A stretch of DNA of 64,000 nt, from assembly GCA_963921935.1 (NCBI GenBank), contig OY998185.1, positions 64,867,717 to 64,931,716 on the forward strand, given 5' to 3'. A model generated the notes under the pieces. The model ran no database searches. It was not told the DNA's origin and was given only the letters and a program-made list of their open reading frames with translations. The DNA comes from Galeruca laticollis (Eukaryota > Arthropoda > Insecta > Coleoptera > Chrysomelidae). Positions 1 to 11,655 of this stretch are shown piece after piece; the stretch's first letter is position 1; each line of letters opens with the position of its first letter. The translations under genes and the position numbers were made by a program.

Positions 1-784
1 TCAGAAAATACTGAAATTATGAGGAAGGGGTTCTTTGGTACGACAAATCGCCTGATGATGTCCATTTGTCGATGAGATGAATGATTCAAATTTTATGGGA
101 GGATTTAAATTGAAAGAAAAGATGCCTAAATATATAAAAACACAGACCAAAATAATAAGTTCATTCGTGTAATTTTTTAGTAAAGTACTGACAAAGGTTC
201 AATCTATGATGGGAAGAATCAGGAGAGCACTAAAACGATGCGATTTAGAAGTAGAGTGCGTCAAACTTAGAGTATGGAATGGAGAGGGGTGATATCAAAT
301 ATCCATAATTACTGAGAAATTAATAGAGTTAGGACATTAACAAAGTCACCCATCGATTAAGGACGAAATTTCATCTAATCGAGCATGTTTCGAGCGGAAG
401 ATGGGCCAAAAATGTATTTTTGGAGAATTGCGAATAATGCAATATTTTCCATACTATATTCAGGTACATATTTGTCGAAAAATATTTTTTCTCTCAGAAA
501 ATACTGAAATTATGTAGAATAGGGTTCTTAGCTACGACAAATCGACTGGTATTGTCCATTTGTCGATGAGATGAATGTTTCAAATTTTAGCAGAGGATGT
601 AAATTGAAACAAAATATGCCTCCACATAAAAAATCACACAGACCAGAATAATAAGATCATACGTTTAATTTTTTAGTAAAGTACTGACAAAGGTTCAATC
701 TATGATGGAAAGAATCAGGAAAGCACTAAAGCGATGCGATTTAGGAAGAGAATACGTCAAACTTTTGTATGGATTGAAAAGTAA

Positions 785-1205
785 ATTCATTTTCGAAAAT
801 ATCATTGAATTATTTTTTAAATTATGACGGGAGCGCGATTTTTACTGATTAAATACGTTTTTGAGGTAGTAGACGTTAATCTACAGCTGTCTGAATACTA
901 GAATATTATCAAGCAAACTTCTATGAATCTTTTGACACCAATATCAAACTGAGCAAACAGCTGAGAATTGAAAAAAAAATTAGTTTTCAAAAATATCAAT
1001 GATATATATTTACAATTATGGCGGGAGCGCGATTTTTACTGATAAAATACGTTTTTGAGGTAGTAGACGTTAATCTACCGCTGTCTAAAAAGCACAATAT
1101 CATCAAGCAAACTCCTATCAATTTTTTGTCACCATTATCAAGCTGAACAAATAGCTGCGAATTGAAAAAAAAATTAGTTTTCAAAAATATCATTGAAATA
1201 TATTT
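785..1205 (+). repeat. 190-bp satellite block, two units
   Basis: Two tandem copies; the GGGAGCGCG landmark is at 829 and 1023, a period of 194 bp. The block replaces part of an A monomer. It enters after GTGCGTCAAACTT and leaves at AAATTATGTGGTTCTTTGG, where the A monomer normally has AAATTATGAGGAATGGGGTTC. Confidence 0.85.
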
Positions 1206-2454
1206 AAAATTATGTGGTTCTTTGGTACGACAAATCGACTGGTGTTGTCCATTTGACGATGAGATTAATGTTTCAAATTTTAGCAGAGGATGTAAATTTA
1301 AAGAAAAGATGCCTCCACATAGAAAATCACACAGACCAGAATAATAAGATCATACGTTTAATTTTTCAGTAAAGTACTGACTTATGAAGGAAAAAATCAG
1401 GAGTGCATTACAACGATGCGATTTAGAAGTAGAGTGCGTCAAACTTAGAGAATGGAATGAAGAGGGATGAAATCAATGATCAATAATTACTGAAAAATCA
1501 ATGGAGTTAGGAAATTAACAAAGTCACTCATCGATTGAGACCAAAGTTCATCTATTAGAGCATCTTTCGAGAGGGAGATAGGCCAAAAATGCATTTTTGA
1601 AGAATTGCGTAAAATGCAATATTTTCCATACTATAGTTCAGGTACATATTTGTCGACAAATATTTTTTCTCTCAGAAAATACTGAAATTATGAGGAATGG
1701 GGTTCTTTGGTACGACAAATCGCCTGATGATGTCCATTTGTCGATGAGATGAATGATTCAAATTTTATGGGAGGATTTAAATTGAAAGAAAAGATGCCTT
1801 CATATAAAAAGCACACCGACCAAAATAATAAGTTCATTCGTGTAACTTTTTAGTAAGGTACTGACAAAGGTTCAATCTATGATGGGAAGAATCAGGAGAG
1901 CACTAAAACGATGCGATTTAGAAGTAGAGTGCGTCAAACTTAGAGTATGGAATGAAGAGGGGTGATATCAAATATCCATAATTACTGAGAATATAATAGA
2001 GTTAGGACATTAACAAAGTCACCCATCGATTTGAGACGAAATTTCATCTAATCGAGCATGTTTCGAACGGAAGATAGGCCAAAAATGTATTTTTGGAGAA
2101 TTGCGAATAATCCAGTATTTTCCATACTATAGTTCAGGTACATATTTGTCGAAAAATATTTTTTCTCTCAGAAAATACTGAAATTATGAGGAATGGGGTT
2201 CTTTGGTACGACAAATCGCCTGATGATGTCCATTTGTCGGTGAGATGAATGATTCAAATTTTATGGGAGGATTTAAATTGAAAGAAAAGATGCCTTCATA
2301 TTAAAAAATCACACCGACCACAATAATAAGTTCATTCGTGTAATTTTTTAGTAAAGTACTGACAAAGGTTCAATCTATGATGGAAAGAATCAGGAGAGCA
2401 CTAAAGCGATGCGATTTAGAAAGAGAGTGCGTCATACTTATGTATGGATTGAAA

Positions 2455-2885
2455 AATAAATTCATTTTCGAAAATCTCATTGAATTATTTTTTAAATTAT
2501 GGCGGGAGCGCGATTTTTACTGATTAAATACGTTTTTGAGGTAGTAGACGTTAATCTACAGCTGTCTGAATAGCAGAATATCATCGAGCAAACTCCTATC
2601 AATCTTGAGACACCAATATAAAGCTGAGGAAACAGCTGAGAATTGAAAAAAATTAGTTTTCAAAAATATCATTGAAATATTTTTGAAATTATGGCGGGAG
2701 CGCGATTTTTACTGATTAAATACGTTTTTGGGGTAGTAGACGTTAATCTACAGCTCTCTGAATACCAGAATATTATCAAGCAAACTTCTATAAATCTTTT
2801 GACACCAGTATCAAACTGATCAAACAGCTGAGAATTGAAAAAAGAATTAGTTTCCAAAAGTATCATTGAAATATATTTAAAATTA
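2455..2885 (+). repeat. 190-bp satellite block, two units
   Basis: GGGAGCGCG is at 2504 and 2696, a period of 192 bp. The flanking A-monomer junctions are the same as those of the block at 785-1205. Confidence 0.85.
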
Positions 2886-3115
2886 TGTGGTTCTTTGGTA
2901 CGACAAATCGACTGGTGTTGTTCATTTGACGATAAGATGAATGTTTCAAATTTTAGCAGAGGATGTAAATTGAAAGAAAAGATGCCTCCACATGAAAAAT
3001 CACACAGACCAAAATAATAAGATCATACGTTTAATTTTTTAGTAAAGTACTGACTTATGAAGAAAAAAATCAGGAGGGCACCACAACGATGCGATTCAGA
3101 AGTAGAGTGCGTCAA

Positions 3116-4337
3116 ACTATATTAAATAATGAATACGAAACGCTGATTTGGACCATGAACAAAAGAATTAACTTAGATAATCATAATTAAATAGAAAGAT
3201 TCATCTTATTTCATAATAAATAATGCAATTACTTGTATCTACACACTTTAATTATATTTAAATTATTATTAGCTCGTATCGCCGTCTATTGCAGCGAAGC
3301 CAGACTAACATAGGTTAAAGTATAAATAGTATAGCTATGTAAGGATCGAATACAACAAGCTGATTTGGACCATGAACAAAAGAATTAACATAGATAATTA
3401 TAATTGGATACGAAGGTTCATTTTATTTCTTCAGAAATATTGCATTTACTTGTATCTACACAAATAAATTATATTAAATAGTCTCGCCATCTATTGCGAA
3501 GAAGCCAGACTAATAATATAGGATGAATAATACTATACCTATATATAAAATTATTAATACGAAAAGCTGTATTGGACCATGAACATAGGAATTAACTGGG
3601 ATAATTTTGATTCAATACAAAGCTCTATTTAAATTCGTCAGAAATACTGCATTTACTTGCATCTACACAAACTATTTAAATTATTATTGTTATTAATTGG
3701 TATCGCCATCTATTGCAGAGAAGCCAGACTAATATGCAAGATACAATAATTATTTTACGTATGCTAAACAACGAATACGTAAAGCTGTATTGGACTATGA
3801 ACAAAGGTATTTGCTGAGTTTATTCTAATTGAATGCAAAGGAGAACTTAGTTCAAAGGAAATATTGCATTTACTTGTATCTAGTTTCGCCAACTATTACA
3901 GAGTAGCCAGGCTAATACAATATTGAATAATTATTATACCTAAGTTAAGAAAGAATACTGCTTTGTATTATGAACAAAAGAATTGACTTAGATAATTAGA
4001 ATGAAATGTCAAGGCATATTGATTTCATGAGAGATATTGCAGTTACTTGCTTCTACACAATTTAATTAAATTGAAATTATTAGAAACGTGTATCGCCATC
4101 TATTGCAGAGAAGCCAGACTAATATAAAATAATGGATAAATATTGTACCAATGTTAAGAACGAATACAAAAAACTGATTTGTATCATGAACAAGAGAATT
4201 AACTTGTATAATCATAACTAAATACGAGGATGTATTTTATTTCATGAGAAATATTGCATTTACTTGCCTCTACACAATCTAATTATATTTATATAGTCTC
4301 GCCATCTATTGCAAATAAGCCAGACTAATATAGCATA
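3116..4337 (+). repeat. 205-bp satellite array, plus orientation
   Basis: About six copies of a unit carrying CGCCATCTATTGCAGAG, then AAGCCAGACTAATAT, then GGACCATGAACAAAAGAATT. The GAAGCCAG-like landmark is at about 3296, 3501, 3720, 3903, 4110 and 4316, spacings of 183-219 bp. The left junction with satellite A is GCGTCAAACT followed by ATATTAAAT. Confidence 0.88.
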
Positions 4338-4383
4338 ATTATTCTTTCCACAATATTAGTCTGGCTATTTGGTAATAGATGGC
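4301..4383. repeat. Inverted-repeat centre between opposed 205-bp arrays
   Basis: Arms of 31 nt at 4301-4331 and 4353-4383 are imperfect reverse complements. Both contain GCCATCTATT at the outside and CAGACTAATAT at the inside. They are separated by a 21-nt spacer. The array orientation flips here. Confidence 0.8.
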
Positions 4384-4965
4384 GAAACTTGTTAACAATA
4401 ATTTCAATTCTGTTAAATTTTGTAGAAGGAAGTTAATGCAATATGTCTCCTTCAATTAAATGAACATTCGCATTCAATAGTGATTATCCAAGATACTTTC
4501 ATTATTCATGGTCCAAATCAGCTTTTCGTATTCCTTCCCAATGTTGGTATAAAAATTATACCTTATCTGTCGCAGTCGGCAATAGATGGCGGCACATGTT
4601 AATAATAATTTTAATTTAATTAGATTTTGTAGAAGCAAGCTAAACCGATATTTCTTAAGAACTGGAATAAACCTTTGTATTCCATTGAAATCAACCCAGT
4701 TTGTTCTTTCATGCATGGTCCAGTATAGCTTTCCGTATTAATTGTTTAACATAGGTATAGTAATTATTATTTATATAATATTAGTCTGGCTTCTTCGCAA
4801 TAGATGGCGATACCATTTAATATAATTAGATTGTGTAGATACAAGTAAATGCAATATTTCTTATGAAATAAAATAAACCTCCGTACTTAATTATGATTAT
4901 TTGAGTTAATTCTTTTGTTCATGGTCCAAATCAGCCTTTCGTATTCAATATTTAATATAGTTTGA
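4338..4965 (-). repeat. 205-bp satellite array, minus orientation
   Basis: About three copies of the 205-bp unit in reverse complement, with landmarks ATTAGTCTGGCTTCT and CAATAGATGGCGA. The array ends at ATTTAATATAGTTTGACGC, the exact mirror of the junction at 3109-3125. Confidence 0.88.
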
Positions 4966-6902
4966 CGCACTCTACTTCTGAATCGCATCGTTGTGGTGCA
5001 CTCCTGATTTTTTTCATCATATGGTTAGCCTATGTCAGTACTTTACTAGAAAATTAAACGAATGATCTTATTATTTTGGTCGGTGTGATTTTTTATAGGA
5101 AGGCACCTTTTCTTTCAATTTAAATCCTCTGCTTAAATTTGAAACATTCATCTCATCGACAAATGGACAATACCAGTCAATTTTTCGTACCTCATAATTT
5201 CAGTATTTTCTGAGAGAAAAAATATTTTTCGACAAATATGTACCTGAAGTATAGTATGGAAAATATTGCATTATTCGCAATTCTCCAAAAATACATTTTT
5301 GGCCTATTGTTAATGTTCTAGCACCAATAATTTTTCAGTAATTATTGATATTTGAATTACCCCTCTTCATTCCAAACTCAAAGTTTAACGCACTCTACTC
5401 CTGAATCGGATCGTTGTTGTGCACTCCTGATTTTTTTTATCATAGATTGAACAACTGTCAGTACTTTACTAGAAAATTAAATGAATAATTTCATGATATT
5501 GGTCTGTGCAATTTTTTATATGAAGGCATATTTTCTTTCAATTTAAATACTCTGCTAAAATTTGAAACATTAATCTCATCGACAAATGGACAACACCAGT
5601 CGATTTGTCGTACCAAAGGAACCCATTCCACATAATTTCAGTATTGTCTGAGAGAAAAAATATTTTTCGACAAATATGTACCTGGAAAATATTGCATTAT
5701 TCCCAATTCCCCAAAAATACGTTTTTGGCCTATCTTCCTCTCGAAACATGCTCGATTAGATAAAACGTCGTCTCAAATCGATGGGTAACTTTGTTAATGT
5801 CCTAACACCATCAATTTTTCAGTAATTATTGATATTTGATTTGACCCCTCTTCATTCCATACTCTAAGTTTGACGCACTCTACTTCTAAATCGCATCTTT
5901 GTAGTGCACTCCTGATTTTTCTCTTCATAGATTGAACCTTCGTCAGTACTTTACTAGAAAATCAAATGAATGATCTCATTATTTTGGTCTGTGGGACTTT
6001 TCATATGAATGCATCTTTTCTTTTAATTGACATCCTCTGCTAAAATTTGAAACATTATTCTCATCGACAAATGGACAACACCAGTTGATTTGTCGTACCA
6101 AAGAACCCCAATCCACATAATTTCAGTATTTTCTGAGAGAAAAAATATTTTCCGACGAATTTGTACCTGTACCTGTATGGAAAATATTGCATTTTTGGCA
6201 ATGCTTCAAAATTGCATTTTTGGCCTATCTTCCCCTCGAAACATGCTCGAATAGATGAAATTTCGTCTCAATTCTGGATATTTGATATCAACCCTCTTCA
6301 TTCCATACTCTAAGTTTGACGCACTCTACTTTGAAATCGCATCAGTGAAGTGCACTCCTGATTTTTTATCAAAGATTAGACTTTTGACGAAACTTTCTCA
6401 GAAAAGTGAATGAATATCTCCATTATTTTGGCCTGTACGATTTTTTATATGATAGCATGTTTTCTTTCAACTTAAATGCTCTCCTAATAAATGAACCATT
6501 TATCTCATCGAAAAATGGACAACACCAGTCGATTTGTCGTATCAAAGAACCCCTATTCTCATAATTTCAGTATTTTTTGAGAGGAAAAATATTTTTCGTC
6601 AAATATGTAGCTGGACTATAGTAAGGAAAATATTGCATTTTTCGCAATTCTCCTAAAATATATTTTTGGCCTATCATCCTCTCGAAACATGTCCGATTGG
6701 ATGAAGCTTCATCTAAAATCGATGGGTTACATTGTTAATGCCATAACTCTATCAATTTTTGAATAACTATCGATACTTGATTTTACCCTCTTCATTGGAT
6801 ACTCCAAGTTTGACGCACTCTACTTCTGAATCGCATCATTGTAGTGCACTCCTGATTTTTTATCAAAGATTAGACCTTTGACGATACCTTCTCAAAAAAT
6901 TG
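4966..6902 (-). repeat. Satellite A array, minus orientation
   Basis: Reverse-complement A monomers recur at about 490 bp spacing, marked by GTTTGACGCACTCTACTTC. The last part (about 6,400-6,900) resembles subtype B, with TTTTTATCAAAGATTAGAC. No 190-bp block is present. Confidence 0.88.
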
Positions 6903-7078
6903 AATGTTTAATTTTATAGTAAATTACTGACTTATGAAGAAAAGAATCAGGAGTGCACTACAACGATGCTATTTAGAAGTAGAGTGCTTCAAACTTAGAA
7001 TATTGAATGAAGAGCGGTCATATCAAATATCCATAATTACTGAAAAATGAATAGAGTTAGGACATTAACAAAGTCACC
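6903..7078 (+). repeat. Satellite A fragment, plus orientation, left flank of the BEL element
   Basis: Orientation flips back to plus inside AAAAAATTGAATG/TTTAATTTTATAG. The fragment carries AATCAGGAGTGCACTACAACG and stops at AAAGTCACC, where the retrotransposon begins. The monomer resumes on the far side at 13,319. Confidence 0.85.
7074..7078. repeat. Target-site duplication TCACC, left copy
   Basis: The uninterrupted satellite reads AAAGTCACCCATCGATTT. The left flank ends GTCACC, and the right flank (13,319-13,323) starts TCACCCATCG. BEL/Pao elements commonly make 4-6 bp duplications. Confidence 0.92.
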
Positions 7079-7334
7079 TGTTTAATTTCTAACTTGTCTA
7101 ACTGCTATCATGTTAGCTTAAATATTTAATTTCAATTCAACCTTGGAAGTTTTTCTGTCAGTTACAAAAAATTGTCAATGTCAAAAAAAATAAAAATTTC
7201 TACTTCATAAAATATATTTGATTTTTATCAACGATTCAAGATAATTTGAATGATATCCAATCCTTCCAAGTGAAATAAGAGCTATTGAAGCTTTATGTGT
7301 GTTTAAGGAATAATCGTTCGTTTATTCCCATACA
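7079..7334 (+). repeat. 5' LTR of the BEL/Pao element
   Basis: It begins TGTTTAATTTC and ends TTCCCATACA. An arthropod-type initiator TCAGT is at 7158-7162 and a possible polyadenylation signal AATAAA at 7189-7194. These two sites are assignments by motif only. I could not find a convincing TGG-starting primer-binding site directly downstream. Confidence 0.93.
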
Positions 7335-7587
7335 TAAATTTGATCCCTCGAGTCGGACAGAGCATAAAACCAGCGATAAATCCTAATTATTAAAATTGGA
7401 AAATGGAATGTGTGTCTGGTATCTGGTAATTGGACTGGACCGATTGTGAATTGGACTTTGTCAAGGACTCATTCAGGTCAGTCGTTTCCAATATATTTTT
7501 TATTTTTTGAACTGTTCAACATTTGACGTGCGAGTTTTCGCACACAGTTTGCAAACTTTTTTTACGTATATAAACCTGTAATCAAAC

Positions 7588-10500
7588 ATGGATCCGGATG
7601 CGTTGTTATTAAAAGCGCACGCCGCTCGAAGAACTGCTAAAGGTAGTATCACTAGAATAGAGAATTTTATCAATGCAAATGCAGGTAATTTATTGCATAA
7701 ACTTGAATATGATACCAGGTTAGAGCTACTTGAAACTTCTTTCAAAAAATTTTGTGAATCTCAGGACGTCATTGAGGGCTCCGAGACAGATCTTGATAAG
7801 ATTGGTGACCCTAGTGACTATGAAGAAAAATATTGTACTTTAAAAACTCAATTAAAAATTTTGATTGATCATTCTTCTCCTAAAGATAATGCTACCGTTC
7901 AAGGTACAAACCAACAAGGTCATCACGCAAATTCCATACAAAATGTTAATGTTAAAACAGAGGTAAAATCTAAGATGCCTGAAATTGTAATTGACAAACT
8001 TGCAGGTGGGCACCAAAGTTGGAATGGTTTCTATGATATTTTTAAAGCCCTTGTTTTAGACAATGATGATTTGGCAGAAATACAAAAACTTATTTATTTA
8101 AAATCAAATTTACTGGGTGAACCTCAAAAATTAATTTCAAATTTACCATTGGTCGCCTCTAATTTGTCAGTAGCAATTGACATACTTAAGGAAAGATATG
8201 AAAATAAGTTAGCGAATATTTACGTTCACATCAAGGGCCTATTAGACGTTCCATCAATAAATAAAAGTAATTCAATGAATTTGCGTAACTTTGTTGTCAC
8301 AGTTAAACAGCACACTGAGTGCTTAAAAAATTTGAATGTTCCTATAGCAGAGTGGGATTTGATTTTGGTGTATATTTTGTCCCAAAAACTAGACATTAAC
8401 ACTAGACGTGGGTATGAATTGGAAAGAGGTCCTACTCTTTTACCTACTTTAGACGGGTTCCTCAAGTTCGTTGAGAAAAGATGTCAGGCTGCTGAAAATT
8501 TGGTTTCGCCAGAGTTGCCTCGTAAAAACTCTAATTTTGCTAATGTAGATAAAAAGTTAAGTTGTTTGTTTTGCAAAATGTCAAATCATAACATGTTTAA
8601 ATGCTTTAAATTCAAAGAATTGCCATTGAATAAAAGAAAACAGTTTATATTTTCAAATCGGTTATGTTTAAAATGTTTTGCTCCACATCATGTAAGTAAA
8701 TGTGAGTGGAAGAATTGCCCTATTTGCGGAGAAGCTCATAATTCCCTATTGCATGCGGGAAATTCTGTCGATTATTCGTCAAAATCTAATAATTCTCACA
8801 ATAATACAATAAATGCTCAACAAAATTCGAGTTTTGATTCCAATCGTGGGCCTACCAATCACAAACAAAAAGGTTATTCCATGAACAAATCGAGTAGTAA
8901 CTCAGATCAAGCTTCTAACATAGAACAAATACAAAATTCGGAGGTTACTCAAGCTTCCACTAGTGACAAGCTTGGGGCACAATCCAACACTATGTCAAGC
9001 CTTTTTATAAACCAAAAATCTCATATTTTATTGGCAACTGCATCCGTACATGTTTCAAATAACAATGGCCATTTAATATCTGCCAGAGCCGTGCTTGATA
9101 GTGGGTCTCAAGTATCACTAATCACACATAAATTAGCGAAAAGACTACAATACCCTACCTATAATAAAAACTTGTCAATTTGTGGTGTATCAGGTCACAT
9201 GCAAGTAAGTGAAGGAATAGATATTAAATTGTTCTCAAAGGTTGACCCAACAAAAACATTTGAAGTAAATTGTTCAGTAACAAATTTCATTTCTTCTAAG
9301 CTGCCTCAATTCCCTCTACAAACAGATCGATTAGAAATCCCTTGTAGCATTGTATTGGCCGACTCAAATTATGATGTTCCAGATCACGTAGATTTGTTAT
9401 TAGGAGCAGATGTTTATTATTCATTACTTTTACCTGGTCTGATTAACCTTGGGGACAACCTACCCATATTACAAAATACTCATCTTGGTTGGGTGGTAGG
9501 AGGTGTCCTATCCCCAACAATCTTGTCAAATTTTATAACATGTGATCAAGTTCCCTCACATTCTTTATTCATTAATTTCAATCAAATCGACAATTTGCTG
9601 CAAAAATTCTGGGCAGTTGAAGATGTGCCACAAGGACGTATTTTATCAAGTGAAGATGAACTTTCTGAACAAATATTTAAGGATACCACAAAAATTTTGG
9701 ATAATGGTAGATTTCAAGTGGATATGCCATTTAAATCGCCCGTTGAGAGTTCTAAACTAGGCGAATCTTTTTCATATGCCAAAAAACGTTTTCTTTCATT
9801 AGAGAAAAGATTGCATCAAAATAAGTCATTGTTTGACCAATATTCAGAGTTTATTAAAGAATACATCAACTTAGGTCATGCACGGTACATTTCTCTTGAT
9901 CTTAAAAATATTCACAATAACCACAAATATTTTATACCTCACCATTGTGTGATTCGCAATGATAAAGTTACAACGCGTCTCAGAGTGGTCTTCGACGCGT
10001 CCCTAAAAACCACCTCGGGATATTCATTAAACGACATATGTCTAAAAGGGCTTGTTGTTCAGCCAGAGCTATTTGACATTTTGTGTCGCTTTAGAGCTTA
10101 TATGTTGGCTGTTGTTGCAGACATCGAAAAGATGTACCGGCAAATCTTGATTAATTCTGATCACATTTACCTACAAAACATCTTATGGCGAGAAAATATA
10201 ACAGATGATATTAAATGCATTGAATTGTTAACTGTTAGCTACGGAACAAATTTTGCACCTTATGTAGCCACTCGTTGTCTCGTTGAATTGGCAGACATGT
10301 ATAAAAAAGAATTTCCGTTGGCAGCTATGGCAATCCAAACTCAAACATACGTTGACGATGTGTTGGCTGGAGCTGACTCTTTCGAGGAGCTCTGTGAACT
10401 AAAAACCCAATTAATAAAATTACTTAATTTAGGCCAATTTACACTTCATAAATGGTGTTCAAATTCCATTGAATTTATGAACAATTTTACCTCAGAAACT

Positions 10501-11655
10501 GAATCCAAAAACTACTCTATAAATTCTGAGAGTAATTCCAATAAAGTGCTGGGTGTTTTTTGGGAGCCGAAATCAGATCACTTTTCTATTTCTCTGCCCA
10601 AGAACATAAATGTAAATCCAATTACGAAAAGAAACGTCTTAGCTATTATAGCTGAAATCTATGATCCGTTGGGGCTTGTTGCTCCAATTGTCATAACAGC
10701 CAAAATCTTCATGCAGAAGCTTTGGTTATTGAATTTAAATTGGGACGACTGTTTAAATTTAGAGTTAAGTAACGAATGGATTCAATTTTCTACAAACATT
10801 CTTGAATTATCAGAGTTAAAAATTCCGCGATGTTTAATTAATAATCGCAATATCAAGCGAATTGAGATTCATTCTTATTCAGACGCAAGCTTAAAGGCAT
10901 ATGGGTGTTGTATATATTTAAGAACTGTTTATGAAAATAACAGTGTTTCTTGTCATCTAATTTGTGCCAAATCTAGAGTTTGTCCTTTGCGAACAATTTC
11001 TCTTCCAAAATTGGAATTATGCGCATGCGTGTTGTCAGCAAAGGTCACCCATCGTATTTTAGAAACATTCAAAAATAGCTTCCAAATAGCCAGTGTTAAT
11101 CTTTGGACTGATTCGCAAATTTCGTTAGCATGGCTACAATCACATCCAAGTAGATGGAATATATTTGTCTCTAATAGAGTTTCTTTAATTCAAGAACTAA
11201 CATCCTTGTACACCTGGAGGTACATTCCTACCAAACAAAATCCAGCTGATTATGTATCTAGAGGTATGATGGCGCAAGAACTTATTTCTAATAATATGTG
11301 GTGGCAAGGGCCCTCACATTTGAAAAATGTTGATTTTAATTTAAATTCATTTCAGTCAAGTGTTAATATTCAGAAAATTCCGGAAGAACGAAAAGTTGTT
11401 ATGAGTACAACCTCTACTGAAAATTATATGATAAGTATTTTCAATAGGTTTTCAGATTTTCTGAAAATACAACGTATAGTTGCATTCTGTCTTCGGTTTA
11501 GACATAATTTACAACATAAAGATGATAAAAGGTTTGGTCCTTTAAAAGTAGATGAATTACAACATGCTTTAAAGGCAACATTGCAAGTTTTGCAACAACA
11601 TTATTTTTCTCAAGAAAAAGATTTATTAAAAAACAAAAAGGTCCTTCGAAATTAA
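7588..11655 (+). CDS. BEL/Pao Gag-Pol polyprotein: Gag, protease, RT, RNase H
   Basis: This 1,355-codon frame carries the replication proteins of the element. An N-terminal Gag of the DUF1759 type lies at about residues 130-290. Zinc knuckles begin at Cys326 (CLFC...H...C, then CLKC and CPIC). The retroviral-type aspartic protease has DSGSQVSLIT with Asp504. The RT has RLRVVFDAS and the catalytic YVDD at about 921-924. RNase H acidic residues are visible at SDAS (Asp1099) and TDSQ (Asp1175), and NPADYVSRG follows. The chosen start is the first ATG after the leader (ATGGATCCGGATGCG). The frame ends at a TAA after KVLRN, just before the integrase zinc finger. The next open stretch is in the same frame, so this is an interruption and not a natural end. 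Confidence 0.95.
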   Translation: MDPDALLLKAHAARRTAKGSITRIENFINANAGNLLHKLEYDTRLELLETSFKKFCESQDVIEGSETDLDKIGDPSDYEEKYCTLKTQLKILIDHSSPKDNATVQGTNQQGHHANSIQNVNVKTEVKSKMPEIVIDKLAGGHQSWNGFYDIFKALVLDNDDLAEIQKLIYLKSNLLGEPQKLISNLPLVASNLSVAIDILKERYENKLANIYVHIKGLLDVPSINKSNSMNLRNFVVTVKQHTECLKNLNVPIAEWDLILVYILSQKLDINTRRGYELERGPTLLPTLDGFLKFVEKRCQAAENLVSPELPRKNSNFANVDKKLSCLFCKMSNHNMFKCFKFKELPLNKRKQFIFSNRLCLKCFAPHHVSKCEWKNCPICGEAHNSLLHAGNSVDYSSKSNNSHNNTINAQQNSSFDSNRGPTNHKQKGYSMNKSSSNSDQASNIEQIQNSEVTQASTSDKLGAQSNTMSSLFINQKSHILLATASVHVSNNNGHLISARAVLDSGSQVSLITHKLAKRLQYPTYNKNLSICGVSGHMQVSEGIDIKLFSKVDPTKTFEVNCSVTNFISSKLPQFPLQTDRLEIPCSIVLADSNYDVPDHVDLLLGADVYYSLLLPGLINLGDNLPILQNTHLGWVVGGVLSPTILSNFITCDQVPSHSLFINFNQIDNLLQKFWAVEDVPQGRILSSEDELSEQIFKDTTKILDNGRFQVDMPFKSPVESSKLGESFSYAKKRFLSLEKRLHQNKSLFDQYSEFIKEYINLGHARYISLDLKNIHNNHKYFIPHHCVIRNDKVTTRLRVVFDASLKTTSGYSLNDICLKGLVVQPELFDILCRFRAYMLAVVADIEKMYRQILINSDHIYLQNILWRENITDDIKCIELLTVSYGTNFAPYVATRCLVELADMYKKEFPLAAMAIQTQTYVDDVLAGADSFEELCELKTQLIKLLNLGQFTLHKWCSNSIEFMNNFTSETESKNYSINSESNSNKVLGVFWEPKSDHFSISLPKNINVNPITKRNVLAIIAEIYDPLGLVAPIVITAKIFMQKLWLLNLNWDDCLNLELSNEWIQFSTNILELSELKIPRCLINNRNIKRIEIHSYSDASLKAYGCCIYLRTVYENNSVSCHLICAKSRVCPLRTISLPKLELCACVLSAKVTHRILETFKNSFQIASVNLWTDSQISLAWLQSHPSRWNIFVSNRVSLIQELTSLYTWRYIPTKQNPADYVSRGMMAQELISNNMWWQGPSHLKNVDFNLNSFQSSVNIQKIPEERKVVMSTTSTENYMISIFNRFSDFLKIQRIVAFCLRFRHNLQHKDDKRFGPLKVDELQHALKATLQVLQQHYFSQEKDLLKNKKVLRN

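Larger units (their letters stand above)
1..3115 (+). repeat. Satellite A array (monomer about 490 bp), plus orientation
   Basis: Tandem, diverged copies of a monomer of about 490 bp recur. Landmarks in order are AGTAGAGTGCGTCAAACTT, ATTAACAAAGTCACCCATCG, GGCCAAAAATG and GGTACGACAAATCG. The same landmarks recur over most of the first 42.6 kb. Two blocks of a different unit of about 190 bp are spliced into the array (785-1205 and 2455-2885). Several open frames of about 60 codons arise here, but they are by-products of the repeats and not genes. Confidence 0.9.

Noticed and set aside
25..90. CTGATGATG in satellite A considered as a hammerhead ribozyme core
   Set aside because: No GAAA with a workable stem II follows at the right distance, and most monomers read CTGGTG at this place.
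996..1193. Open frames of 60-118 codons such as those starting MIFLKTNFFF or MKKKLVFKN, repeated many times in 1-42,600
   Set aside because: They are one frame of the 190-bp unit and its borders. The same peptide appears at each unit on either strand, with no start context or codon signal of a gene.
7335..7365. Primer-binding site of the BEL element
   Set aside because: No TGG-starting stretch matching a tRNA 3' end is seen right after the 5' LTR; I could not name a primer.
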